From assembly GCA_032622095.1 (NCBI GenBank), contig CP136065.1, positions 37,544,732 to 37,608,731 of the forward strand: DNA of 64,000 bases, read 5' to 3'. Within the stretch, counting starts at the first letter, position 1, and each line of letters starts with the position of its first letter. A program made the translations under genes and the position numbers. The stretch is from Siphonodentalium dalli. Taxonomy: Eukaryota; Mollusca; Scaphopoda; Gadilida; Siphonodentaliidae. The notes under the pieces are model-generated. The model made no database searches, was not told the DNA's origin, and was given only the letters and a program-made list of their open reading frames with translations. Positions 23,533 through 35,609 of the stretch are shown piece by piece.

Positions 23533-23567
<35 letters not shown>
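23533..23567 (+). repeat. (TGTC)n microsatellite
   Basis: Eight to nine uninterrupted TGTC units. It stands at the left edge of the 23.5-25.6 kb array. A related run (24887-24919) stands at the start of a second, homologous block. Confidence 0.95.
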
Positions 23568-25610
23568 GTTCTATAGAATTTCACAGGGGACCATCTAGAT
23601 GATGCCAAAGGGGTCTACTAGGAGTAGCTTTTTACGAGAAAGATAATGGTAGGGGTTAGAATTTTCTAAAGTGACGCCGTTGTTGTCAGGGGCAGAAAAG
23701 GGGGAGGGGCAGAACAAAAATTTGTCGCCGATTGCCACCAAACTTATATATAATCATCCCCATGATATGAGCAATATAATGGTGTGGTTTAAATATGGCA
23801 AAAGTCGCGCCGTTCGCGTCAGGGGTGCCCGGAAGGGGAGGGGCAGATTTTTTTTCTGTCACCGATTGCCACGAAACTTACATATAATAATCCCCATGAT
23901 ATGAAGAATCCAACGGTATGGTTTAAATATGTCAAAAGTGGCGTCGTTCGAGTCAGGGAGGCAAGGAAGGGGAGAGGGGCACCAACATTGATAAAACTAA
24001 TTTTAGCGCCGATCTCCACCAAATTGATATATATTCTTCTTCATGATACAATGAATCTAATTGTGCGATTTAACAACGCCAAATTGTTGTCTTTTGGGTG
24101 AGAGATTGGGAGGGGTGGGCACTAAATTTGATAATAATTGGTTTAGTCGTCGATTGCCACCACACTTATACAAAATCATCCCCATGGTATGAGGAGTCTA
24201 ATGGTGCGGCTTATATCTGTCAAATGTGGCCTCATTCGAGTCAGGGTTGCATTGAAAGGGACAGGGGCACTAAAATGGATGCAAAAATGTTTTTGCGCCA
24301 ATTTCCACCAAATTGATACACGTTCTTATCCATGATACGAGGAATCTAATCGTGTGATTTAAAGACACCATAGTGGTGCTGTTTGGGTGAGAGATGGTGA
24401 GGGGAGGGATTGGCACCAAATTTGATAAACAAAATTGTTTAGTCGCCGATTATCACCAAACTTATAAACAATCATCTCCATGATATCAGGAGTGTAATCG
24501 TGTGGTTTAAGGGTGTCACATGTGGACCATTCGAGTCAGTGGTGTATAGAGATGAGAGGGACACAACAAATTATATGTATATGTTTAGTGCCGATTTCCA
24601 CCAGATTGATACATATTCTTCTCTGTGATACGGGGAATCTTATCGTGTCGTTTAGATACACCATAGTTGTGCCCTATAGGTGAGACATATGGGGACCTTG
24701 AATTTGATACGAATTTGTATACACGCCAATTTTCACCAATTTCATATATATGCATCTCTAATCTCTAATGAGTCTTAGTGTGTGCAGCATGAGTCAGAAA
24801 TAGGGACGGGAGGGTCACCAAACCTAATACAAAATATTTTTAGTACCAATTACCATCAAATTCAGACACGTTCTTCTCAAATCGTGCTGTCTGTCTGACT
24901 GTCTTTCTGTCTGTCTGTGTGGGTTCTATATATAACTTCACGTCGTAAAATCGAGATGGCACCAAGGCGGTCTATGAGGGGTAACTTTTTACAAGGAAGA
25001 TAATGGTGCGGGTTAAACTTGTCTAAAATGACGCTGTTGGTGTCAGGGGAAGAAAAGGGGAAAGTCGGCAAAATTCAAAAAATATGGTGAAATAGTTTTG
25101 TCCCCGATTTCCACCAAACGAATACATAATCACCTTCGTAATATGGCATTGTTCGAGTCCGCGTTGCATCAACAATTGATTTAATAAACTATTTTTAGCC
25201 CAGATTTCCACCAAATTGATATATTATTCTTCTCTTTGATACGAGGAATATCATCGTGTGATTTAAAGACGTCAAATTGCTGTCGTTTGGGTTCGAGATA
25301 TGGGGTCATAACTATTCTCAGAATTTGATTAGTTGCTGATTACCACCATTACCACCAAACATATATATAATCATCGCCAGTATATCATGCATCCATGAGT
25401 CTAATGGTCGTGGTTTAAATATGCCAAAAGAGGCAAAAGTTGATACAAATATATTTGGCACCAATTTCCACCAAATTCATAAACGTTTTTCTCTAATGAT
25501 ATACCATGAATTAAATCACATTTGGTGTCGTTTGCGTCACGGATGGCGAGCGGATATGCACTATCATTGATAAGATTGCTATTCGCCGATATCCACATAT
25601 AAGTTATATA
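23568..25610. repeat. Degenerate ~145-bp array in two homologous blocks
   Basis: The phrase GCCGATTTCCACCAAA-TT recurs near 23735, 23866, 24012, 24152, 24304, 24450, 24594, 24730, 24848, 25108, 25204, 25340 and 25463. Each is followed by an ATATATTCTTC-CCATGATA-GA block, GTGTGATTTAAA and a GTTTGGGTGAGAGAT-GG block. Alternate units differ (AAACTTATA versus AAATTGATA), so the array has a dimeric order. The block after the first TGTC run (23570-23720) recurs after the second (24920-25070): TTCTATA--TTCAC, then GTCTA, then TTTTTAC and GAAGATAATGGT-GGGTTA. This shows a ~1.35-kb duplication. Confidence 0.75.
24887..24919 (+). repeat. Imperfect (TGTC)n microsatellite
   Basis: TCTG/TGTC units with GACTG and TTTC interruptions. 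It marks the start of the second copy of the 23.5-kb block. Confidence 0.85.
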
Positions 25611-26849
25611 CAGTCACCCAGGCCATCTCCATATCATTTTAAGTAGTTTTGGGCGTTCATATTTCACAATCCCGACATATGGTGACCCACTTAAGTCACT
25701 TGAACAATTATATCTTCTTAACTGTCATATTTATATGAGAGTGCCAATCAGGGCATTCACACAATGGGCTAGCAAAACGAGATACATAGAAGAAGCACTA
25801 AACGTATATTTATCATTCTATTGAAGAGATACATATATTCGTGCAAACTGAGAGACCTCGAACCGTCAGAGGATTGCATATATATTATAACAAAATTGAG
25901 TCTGTTCCATTCAATACAGTTTCCACAAAAAAGTTACAATTTGTCAAGAGATATGGCAGGCCTGTTCAAAAATAGTGGTCACAGTGTGCAGTCAAATATA
26001 GTTTCTTCTGATATACAAGAAAATTCAGTTAGTAGTATAAGACTTTTCAGGATCCTCCCAATACTGACATCTGACAAGGGTTTTATAACAGACTCATCGA
26101 CCGACATAAACAACTCAAAATCTCGCTCTGTGCCTGACACATGTAGCTGATATTTTGCGCAGCAACATTTCGTTTAAACTGAGAATATTTAGCCAATACA
26201 TAGCACCATGAACAGAGGAGCACCTGGAAATTTCTTTGAAACATCTGTATCTTCATGGAGATATGATAGCCAGGTGTCCTCGAGATCTTAGTCCAACCCA
26301 CTAAATTGATTGATACATCTCAATATGTACAACCCAATTATCATCTTTTATCGAACTAATGTGTTTATGATGTGCATGTATGATATTATAACGTCTAATG
26401 TATACGCAGTTGTAAATAAATAAATACTTCATTATTGGTGGAACGGATTAATCGCGATAAACAGAATGACAATTGACAAGGTGAGCCACTACTTATATTC
26501 CATGATTGTAATAATCATGTTTTATGATGCTATTTGAATATACAATTTATGAGAAAACGTGTAACACTTTAAGCAAAAGCATTCTCTATCCCCAACAAAT
26601 ATCCACAGCATACAGAGGGTTTCAAATCGCATTAACCTGGGCAACGCCGGGTAACCCTGCTAGTACACGATATTTACAGAGATTACATGCATGTGTGTAT
26701 CCACCCTTAGCCTACCTAGTTTACATCTGCCCCTCATATTATAACGGCGCTAGTGAAGGTGTAGCACGGGTGTGCCTTATATTTCTGGTAGAATGAAGAT
26801 ATCCTTCTTGGCAAGACAAGCTCAAAACATACACATTAAAGTACATGTG
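25611..26849. other. No recognisable gene
   Basis: A 109-codon frame at 25821-26150 (serine-rich, no domain) is the longest open stretch. It is not supported as a gene. Confidence 0.35.
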
Positions 26850-27640
26850 ATTGTAACCATTGTACACTAAAACAATTTGGTTGAATATAACTAAGATTAG
26901 ACGTCAGACTCTTAACACAACGTTTAGTCAACCGAATCAGACTAAACGTGGGGTTAGAGATGTTAACTAAATTAGTTGGGTTCGAAAAAAGTAACCAGTC
27001 ATTAATTGGGTTATGGTATCCCAACGTTGTAACCAAGCGTTTGGTTAAAATAACCAAACATTGGGTTTGGAGTAACTAAACATGGGATTATAGAGAAATA
27101 TATAATTATATTTCATCTCAATGGATGAGTTTTGACCATATATATCATCTGAGATTCTGGTCATTAATTAAGTTTCCCAAAAAAATAAGTCCAATGAATG
27201 TATTCATTTCTGACCCTAACGTCTGAATAGAGGAGACATATTGAATTAAATGAGACTTCGAACCTAGTATGTAATATGAGAGTCCGAAACGACGTGTAAC
27301 ATATAATGGCTGCCTTTTCGGAATACATTAACGACCTAGAAAAGAATACTTGTGCCAAAGACACAAACAATACTAGAACTATATAATTCCGACATAACAG
27401 ATGCCTTCATCGTGTATTTATTTGAGTTTGATACCAATAAAGAGAAGACAATAAGAAAAAGCAAATATTTATAACGGGGCACAACTCAAAATCAGTAATT
27501 ATTAACTAAACTAATCTATCCCAACAATCTAACACATCAATTGAACCCGACTTCTGAAATTTGACCAAACTATTAACCCAACTTTGGACAACCAATAATT
27601 TTGACTAAACTTTATTTTGGGTATAGCTGTGGTTATTCTC
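26850..27640. repeat. Degenerate inverted repeat rich in TTTGGTTA words
   Basis: At 26870-27085 words such as TTTGGTTGAAT, GTTTAGTCAACC, AACCAAGCGTTTGGTTAAAA and TAACCAAACATTGGGTTT recur in both orientations. At 27500-27625 complementary words (CCCAACTTTGGACAACC, TTTGACTAAACTTTATT) appear. This looks like an old foldback element of ~0.8 kb with eroded arms. Borders are uncertain. Confidence 0.4.
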
Positions 27641-27946
27641 CAGATTCGACACCATTTTTCCAAACGATTGTAATAAAATGATCAAATGCGACTCTTTGTA
27701 TTAAGGTATCATGCGCTTGCACATTGAAGTTACCCTGACCGTCGATCTATGTTGTTAGTATGGCTGCAGTGCTAAAATGTCCAGACATGGCAAATTGACA
27801 TATACACAACTTTTCCTCGATACTCGCCCCATGATGGGCGAACAACATACGAAAATAAATAACACTGACCGTGTATACAATAAACACAGAAGAACACAAG
27901 AACCCGGACTGCACGTAAATAAATGTATATATGTTATTTATTATAC

Positions 27947-27956
27947 CCTGTATTCG
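27947..27956. repeat. Target-site duplication of FB1, left (CCTGTATTCG)
   Basis: The ten bases CCTGTATTCG immediately precede the element terminus GGACATGACAATC. The same ten bases follow the other terminus at 32343-32352. Confidence 0.85.
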
Positions 27957-30900
27957 GGACATGACAATCTGCGGGATGGGATGGGATATGGGACAAAACG
28001 ACAATCTGCGGGACAGAATTTCAAATTGCGTGGGACGGTCGATATCTCGAGAAATACAGGGCGTAGGGGGCTCATTTTGGTGTCTAATGAAAGGCCCACA
28101 TTCGCCCTATCCACACATATTAACCCCGCCACTGACCGGACACCAGAAGTTGCATTATTTGATCTATAACTGACCTAACATTGGGTGGAATTTGGGATAT
28201 AATGACAATCTGCGGGACAGGATTTTCAAATTGGGTGGGACGGCCGATATCTCGAGGAATACAGCGCGTAGAACGCTCCTTTTGGTGTCTAACGAAAGGT
28301 CCGCATTCGCCCTATCCACACATATTAACCCCGCCACTGACCGGACACCGGACGTTACATTATTCGGTCGACAACTTACCTAACATAAAATGCCACAAAC
28401 ACGAAAAACTGCGTTCGACATTAATGTTTAGAATTTAGATTTCTCGATGAATACGCTAGCAAACAACAAGTTTTAGGTATCAAATAACGTAGTGGAATAC
28501 TGTGCATTTGTTTTTAGCTACAATTTGGCTGTTTTATTGGCTGTGAATATTGTAATGGCGAACATGCAAACACGCGCCGATAAAACAGCTAAAAATAGAC
28601 TCGATGTTTACAATTACAGGATCGATTTCAGCTGGTATATTCAATATAATGGGGCGTATAGTATATCAAAATGTAGGATTAGACACAGTGAATGTATTTT
28701 TTTTTCAAATGAGTCCACTACGCGGTGAAATTGTTGCAGAAATTCGCTCCAAGATATTCGCACTTATTTTTATTTCAGTTGTGACTAAAAGCCCAGATGC
28801 CGGATCCCGGCGACTAAAAGCCAAGTTACAAAATAGATCAACTGGTTTGAACGAATGGATATGTCAATGGTAAGACTATTCAACAGAATATTCAAATCAA
28901 ATAGTGTTTATAGATTAAAAACTTATGTGTCCGCCATTCATATGCGGTGGAGGTTCTCATATTATCTGCCAGTCATACGCGGGGGAGGTTCTCATATGAA
29001 CATATTATCTGCCGGTCATACGTGGTGGAGGTTCATATTATCCGCCAGTCATACGCGAGGGAAGTTCTCATATTATCCTCCGGTCATACGCGTGGGAGGT
29101 TCTGATATGAACATATTATCCGCCGGTCATACATGGTGGAGGTTAATATTATCCACCGGTCATACGCGAGGGAGGTTCTCATATTATCCTCCGGTCATAC
29201 GTTGGGGAGGTTCTCATATGAACATATTATCCGCCGGTCATACACGAGGGAGGTTCTCATATTATCCACCAGTCATACGCGAGGGAGGTTCTCATATTAT
29301 CCTCCAGTCATACGTAGGGGAGGTTCTCATATGAACATATTATCTGCCGGTCATAAGCGGTGGAGGTTCATATTATCTGCCGGTCATACGCGAGGGAGGT
29401 TCTCATATTATCCTCCGGTCATACGTGGGGGAGGTTCTGATATGAACATATTATCCGCCGGTCATACGCGATGGAGGTTCATATTATCCACCGGTCATAC
29501 GTAGGGGAGGTTCTCATATGAACATATTATCCGCCGGTCATACGCGGTGGAGGTTCTCATATGAACATATTATCCACCGGTCATACGCGATGAAGGTTCT
29601 CATATTATCCACCAGTCATACGCGAGGGAGGTTCTCATATTATCCTCCAGTCATACGTAGGGGAGGTTCTGATATGAACATATTATCCGCCGGTCATACG
29701 CGATGGAGGTTCATATTATCCACCGGTCATAAGTAGGGGAGGTTCTCATATGAACATATTATCCGCCGGTCATACGCGGTGGAGGTTCTCATATGAACAT
29801 ATTATCCACCTGTCATACGCGGTGGAGGTTCTCATATTATCCACCAGTCATACGCGAGGGAGGTTCTCATATTATCCTCCAGTCATACGTAGGGGAGGTT
29901 CTCATATGAACATATTATCCGCCGGTCATACACGGTGGAGGTTCATATTATCTGCCTGTCATACGCGAGGGAGGTTCTCATATTATCCTCCGGTCATACG
30001 TGGGGGAGGTTCTGATATGAACATATTATCCGCCGGTCATACGCAATGGAGGTTCATATTATCCACAGGTCATACGTAGGGGAGGTTCTCATATGAACAT
30101 ATAATCCGCCGGTCATATGCGAGAGAGGTTCTCATATTATCCACCGGTCATACGCGAGGGAGATTCTCATATTATCCTCCAGTCACACGTGGGTGAGGTT
30201 CTCATATTATCCTCCGGCGGATAATATGTTCATATGAGAACCTCCCCAACGTATGACCGGAGGATAATATGAGAACCTCCCTCGCGTATGCCCGGTGGAT
30301 AATATGTTCATATGAGAACCTCCACCGCTTATGACCGGTGGATAATATGTTGATATGAGAACCTCCCCCGTGTATGACCGGAGGATAATATGATAACCTC
30401 CCCCACGTATGACTGGAGGATAATATGAGAACCTCCCTCGCGTATGACCGGTGGATAATATGAGAACCTCCCTCGCATATCACCGGCGGATAATATGTTC
30501 ATATGAGAACCTCCACCGCGTATGACCGGCAGATAATATGTTCATATGAGAACCTCCCCTATGTATGACAGGTGGATAATATGAACCTCCACCGCGTATG
30601 ACCTGCGGATAATATGTTCATATCAGAACCTCCCCCACGTATGACCGGAGGATAATATGAGAACCTCCCTCGCGTATGACCGGTGGATAATATGTTCATA
30701 TAAGAACCTCTACCGCTTATGACCGGTGGATAATATGTTGATATGAGAACCTCCCCCGTGTATGACCGGAGGATAATATGATAACCTCCCCCACGTATGA
30801 CTGGAGGATAATATGAGAACCTCCCTCGCGTATGACCGGTGGATAATATGATAACTCCCTCGCATATCACCGGCAGATAATATGTTCATATGAGAACCTC

Positions 30901-32342
30901 CACCGCGTATGACCGGCGGATAATATGTTCATATGAGAACCTCCCCTACGTATGACCGGTGGATAATATGAACCTCCATCGCGTATGACCGGCGGATAAT
31001 ATGTTCATATCAGAACCTCCCTCGCGTATGACCGGTGGATAATATGAGAACCTCCCTCGCGTATGACCGGCGGATAATATGTTCATATGAGAACCTCCCC
31101 AACGTATGACCGGAGGATATTATGAGAACCTCCCTCGCGTATGACCGGTGGATAATATGAACCTCCACCGCATATGACCGGCGGAGAATATGTTCATATC
31201 AGAACCTCCCACGCGTATGACCGGAGGATAATATGAGAACTTCCCTCGCGTATGACTGGCGGATAATATGAACCTCCACCGCTGATGACCGGCAGATAAT
31301 ATGTTCATATGAGAACCTCCCCCGCGTATGACTGGCAGATAATATGAGAACCTCCACCGCTTATGAATGGCGGACACATAAGTTTTTAAGTCTATAAACA
31401 CTACTTGATTTGAATATTCTTTTGAATAGTCTTACCATTGACATATTCATTCGTTCAAACCAGTTGATCTATTTTGTAACTGACTTGTGGTCGCCGGGCT
31501 CCGGCATCTGGGCTTTTAGTCACAACTGAAATAAAAATAAGTGCGAATATCTTGGAGCGAATTTCTGCAACAATTTCACAACCTGGTGGACCCATATGGA
31601 AAAAAATACATTCCCTGTGTCTAATCCTACATTTTGATATAATATACGCCCCATTATATTGAATACACCAGCTGAAATCTATCCTGTAATTGTAAACATC
31701 GAGTCTATTTTTAGCTGTTTTATCGGCGCGTGTTTGCGTGTTCGCCATTACAATATTCGCACTAAAACAGCCATATTGTAGCTAAAAAGGAATGCACAGT
31801 ATTCCACTGCGTTATTTGATACCTAAAACTTATTGTTTTCTAGCGTATTCATCGAGAAATCTAAATTCTAAACATTAATGTCGAACGCAGTTTTTCGTGT
31901 TTGTGGCATTTTATGTTAGGTCAGTTGTCGACCGAATAATGTAACTTCCGGTGTCCGGTCAGTGGCGGGGTTAATATGTGTGGATAGGGCGAATGTGGAC
32001 CTTTCGTTAGACACCAAAAGGAGCGTTCTACGCGCTGTATTCCTCGAGATATCGGCCGTCCCACGCAATTTGAAAATCCTGTCCCGCAGATTGTCATTCT
32101 ATCCCAAATTCCACCCCATGTTAGGTCAGTTGTCGATCAAATAATGCAACTTCTGGTGTCCGGTCAGTGGCGGGGTTAATATGTGTGGATAGGGCGAATG
32201 TGGGCCTTTCATGAGACACAAAAATGAGCCCCCTACGCCCTGTATTCCTCGAGATATCGGCCGTCCCACGCAATTTGAAATTCTGTCCCGCAGATTGTCG
32301 TTTTGTCCCATATCCCATCCCATCCCGCAGATTGTCATGTCC
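27957..32342. mobile_element. Foldback element FB1, 4.4 kb
   Basis: The termini are inverted copies, GGACATGACAATCTGCGGG at 27957 and its complement ending at 32342, flanked by a 10-bp duplication. Complementarity runs through almost the whole element to a dyad near 30.2 kb. Each arm has a ~240-bp tandemly doubled terminal part (27990-28390; mirrored at 31920-32310), then a unique part (28440-28930; mirrored at 31380-31860), then an array of short repeats. A shared frame in the unique part (28561-28728 and, in the mirror arm, 31748-31455 on the minus strand; starts MAN-QTRADKTAKNRLDVYN) is open for 78 and 97 codons and matches nothing I know. There is no transposase. A 9-10-bp duplication with long TIRs suggests non-autonomous movement by a MULE-type or foldback mechanism. 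Confidence 0.85.
28936..31372. repeat. Inverted tandem arrays forming the core of FB1
   Basis: Units such as CCGGTCATACGCG-GGGAGG followed by TTCTCATATTATC, and a longer variant with TTCTCATATGAACATATTAT, repeat every ~33-47 bp up to about 30.21 kb. There the orientation flips to ATAATATGAGAACCTCC. Unit variants (GGGGGAGG, GGTGGAGG, GAGGGAGG) are arranged in higher-order blocks. The arms carry different unit counts, orders and substitutions, so this is not a simple assembly mirror. Open frames encoding HTRGRFSYYPPVIRGGGS-like repeats are by-products. Confidence 0.9.
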
Positions 32343-32352
32343 CCTGTATTCG
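32343..32352. repeat. Target-site duplication of FB1, right
   Basis: CCTGTATTCG, identical to 27947-27956, directly after the terminus ATTGTCATGTCC. Confidence 0.85.
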
Positions 32353-32897
32353 CCATATAATTGTAGCGTTGAATTAAATAAACAAACAAATAAACAGTAC
32401 ATTAGAAATTGTTCAAAAGAAACAAGCTGAAGAAACGTGAGTTTATTTACATTTGCTCTGATATTCTTGCGTTCTACTTTATGTTTTTGTTTGTGTGATC
32501 CAGGTTTCGTGTCGACATGATATATGATTGTTCTGATGTGGTCGCTAAGTCTTCACCCTGCGTTGGAAGATAAAAAGAAAGGCTACGAACGCTTATAATC
32601 GACCAACGTCATTGATATGACGCACTATTGATGTTATTGTGCCATACTTCTGACTAGCCACGCTATGTTTTGTGATTTATCACTGTTTAATAACTCTCTA
32701 ATAGGTGACCCGCGCACAAGAAAGGTGAACTATAAACCTCAACGATCACTTAACACAACCGCTTTATATTACAATGGTTCGATAAATCATACAAAACAGC
32801 TATATGAATGGACGACATTATCGACGGTGTCTACTGCTTGCTGTTTGTCTTTCGCCCGAGGTGACGCTATTCTTTTGTGTACGCAACAAGCCTTGAC
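32353..32897. other. No recognisable gene
   Basis: Short frames only. Nothing is recognised. Confidence 0.45.
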
Positions 32898-33130
32898 ATA
32901 GTGTGTCTGTCATTTGCAGAATGAGGTCCCCAGAGGGTGAATTTAGAGATGCTACCCCGCATAGCGGGCTAGCATCACCAAATTCACCCTCTGTGGACCC
33001 CATTCTGCTTACACCTCAGCAGAATGATGTTCACAGAGGGTGAATTTGGTTATGCTAACCCGCTATGTGGGGTAGCATCACTAAATTCACCCTCTGGGGA
33101 CCTCATTCTGCAAATGACAAGACACACTAT
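32898..33130. mobile_element. Double-hairpin MITE C, copy 1
   Basis: The ends are inverted: ATAGTGTGTCTGTCATTTGC followed by AGAATGAGGTC at 32898, and the complement ending at 33130 with one extra base. A TA lies at each end (32899-32900, 33128-33129), possibly a TA target duplication. Each half is itself a hairpin: GAGGGTGAATTTAGAGATGC, a CCCCGCATAGCGGG loop region, then AGCATCACCAAATTCACCCTC. The second half repeats this in mirror order. It has no coding capacity. Related copies lie at 41708 and 60252. Confidence 0.8.
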
Positions 33131-33954
33131 TTCAAAGCTTGGTACGCATGCGCTCCAGATACCGAGATAATGGTCGTGTGTACCTCCGGGTGTCGTGATC
33201 ACCGATTCACTGCTTAGCTCCTGATCGGCAAGCAGATCAGCAACTGCTTGTCACGTATTACCACAGCATTTTTTCTCTGTATCCTGGTTGGTTTATTTTG
33301 GGACTTAAAACAGTTCACAACGCCTGTTCGACATCAAACAATCTAAGTAATTTGTCTGCTGGATATATAAAATTAATCAGTCGGAAAATTACTCTAGTAG
33401 TTTTTGTCCAATTACAATGCGATTTATCTACCTTTACCCGGTACGGAAAAACCCTAAGGATACATTTGGAGCACACGGACATGGTGCGGACCAACTTTTA
33501 CATAAGCATGTTCTGATAATCGATGGAGAACAATCAGTGTCGATAAATTTTAAAATTCGACCAAGCATGAAAACGACAATAAAGAAAATGACGGGACGTA
33601 AGAAATTAGGTTGTCTGTACCCTCTATTATACCAATGAGATAGACCCCATGAGCTTGAAGCTTCACTAGATACTTAACTACGTCATGTCTGTCCACCGCC
33701 TGCGATATGCCTACACCGCACTCTACGCTCCAATGCAGAATAAAGTGTGGGCATATCACAGGACGTGGGCAGAAATGACTGGGGATCTCAATTGAAGTTG
33801 CATGCTCATGACGCCCATGCCTTCGATGGCGAAATTTCACCTTTATATATATTGAAACACCTTTGAAGATTTTTTAAATGTACAATGTGAGCGCAATTTC
33901 AATTCGCAGCTCCATATGAAAACACGTGTTTGAAAACACCCAAGTATATTTAGC
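33131..33954. other. No recognisable gene
   Basis: Overlapping frames of 72-96 codons on both strands, with no domain recognised. Confidence 0.4.
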
Positions 33955-34500
33955 TTCTTTCTTTCTTCGGTTGCAAAGTTAGCATATTATTCAAGGGGTA
34001 GAGTGGTTGGGGGATGAATATTTCCGCACCAACTTCATACAAAATGTTTGGAAATGCATCAAGCTGTCCGTCTGGTGTCCAACATCAAGTTGATAACGAA
34101 TTCATTATCTCATAACACAAAGTACACGGTTGGTTATTTCAGGAACCAATGCCGTCGAATGTATGATATATAATAACTACTATAAGCATGTTAATGTATT
34201 TACGCTATATAAAATAAGTTATTATTATTAAAGCATGTTAATGTATTTACGCTATATAAAATAAATTATTATTATTAAAGCATGTCAATGTATTTACGCT
34301 ATATAAAATAAATTATTATTATTAAAGCATGTCAATGTATTTACACTATATACAATAAATTACAATAACACCCATCAAAAACACCCATCAAATGTCAGTT
34401 TTCTTACATTCGTGCTAAATATTATCAGCCACGTGTCTGCTCAATTTCCAGGTAACCCCAAGCATTTTCCCGAAAGTGGGATCTATAGGGTGAATCCGAA
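33955..34500 (+). repeat. Dispersed repeat D, copy 1
   Basis: Parallels 44561-45010: TTAGCAT-ATTCAAGG-GTAG, CCAACATCAAGTTGATAACG, AACACAAAGT-CAC-GTTGGT, and GTCAGTTTTCTTACAT-CGT then ACGTGTCTG-TCAATTT appear in the same order. The copies differ by local expansions: a 47-bp array here and a 56-bp doubling there. Confidence 0.75.
34184..34371 (+). repeat. 47-bp tandem repeat, 4 copies
   Basis: AAGCATGTTAATGTATTTAC followed by GCTATATAAAATAAATTATTA recurs at 34184, 34231, 34278 and 34325 with few substitutions. It is an expansion inside dispersed repeat D. Confidence 0.95.
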
Positions 34501-35396
34501 TATTCGGTGGCCCTTCGGCGATGATATCGATCTAATCTGACCTGGTTAAAGTTATGTGAAACACTCCGGTGGTGACGATGCAGGGACACTACTGCTAAAC
34601 AATGGATCTGGCTGGGCCAGGTTTAAACCAGAGATGGCGTCATTTAGATCTGTGGTATCGGGTTTAGACCTCGGACTTAGCTTTCAGTTTAAGTTAGAGG
34701 TTTACGTAGCCCATGATTAAACCGGAGATGATGAATCGGGCCATTGTGATGTCAGTTGTGCTCTAAGTTGATCAGAGCATGCGAATACGTCTTCACCAGA
34801 ATAAATATCGTCATCGAATCTATTGATTCTGGTAAAGAACTATTCTTATGCTATAACCCTTATATAATATAGTACAGAGGCCAAAACCACAAAAACCCTC
34901 TAGAAGTCACTTTGTCGACATATGAATGTATATAAATAAAACCTTTTCTACTGTATAAAGGGACACCCCAGGGTCACTCCACGCCCGGTAGTCATCCGTA
35001 TGTGTGTGCGGGGCCATACAAGGGGGATAACTATGTTTCCCATAGAAAACAAATCTAAAAATTAGATAATTGGTCTCTATCCATTGACAACACTTTTTAA
35101 GGATGAGACGTTTAGCTGATTTCAACTAAATAGGTATAAGTAAAGACGTACTAATATGTATTGAGCTGAAAAAGGATATTTTTCAGACATTAAAGTCATG
35201 TTCAGATATTTTTATAGGAAAAATTGGCAATTTTTAGTCATTTTCTGCTGTATGTTCCTTCAACATTATGTATTTTTGTCTGCAGGGCATATTGATTTAT
35301 GTATTCCATCAAGAAACCAACAAATACAACAAGATACTTTTACCCTTTTGTATGTCAGATATTCATACTCATTGATTACTGAATTAGGCATCCATA
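34501..35396. other. No recognisable gene
   Basis: Short frames only. Contains the phrase GTGAAACACTCCGGT (about 34556), also seen near 15707. Confidence 0.4.
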
Positions 35397-35609
35397 CAAT
35401 AATGCCCTAAACAATCGACCTCTTAATCACAGCAGAATTATCGGTAACTTTTCAGGATTTAGTCGGAAATATGGCTTGATGCCATTCACTGGAAAACTCT
35501 CAGTGAAAGCTTTCCGATGAATGGCAACAAGCCATATTTCTGACTAAATCCAGAAAAATTACACATAATTCTGCTGTGGTTAAGGAGTCGATTATTTATG
35601 GCATTACTG
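35397..35609. mobile_element. 213-bp near-perfect palindromic element
   Basis: The arms are CAATAATGCC----CAATCGAC, TTAATCACAGCAGAATTAT, CAGGATTTAGTCGGAAATAT and GGCTTGATGCCATTC. They pair with the mirror half across a short centre near 35503 (GGAAAACTCTCAGTGAAAGC followed by TTTCC). A few mismatches show age. It is too short to encode anything; the transcript would fold into one long hairpin of the size of a miRNA- or siRNA-producing MITE. Confidence 0.8.

Noticed and set aside
28855-31401. Repeated HTRGRFSYYPPVIRGGGS-type frames as repeat proteins
   Set aside because: They are translations of the FB1 array, appear on both strands through the inverted symmetry, and shift frame repeatedly.
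27957-32342. Assembly artefact (mirrored hairpin read) as the explanation of FB1
   Set aside because: The arms differ in unit number, order and substitutions, and a 10-bp direct duplication flanks the element. A mirror artefact would give identical arms and no duplication.
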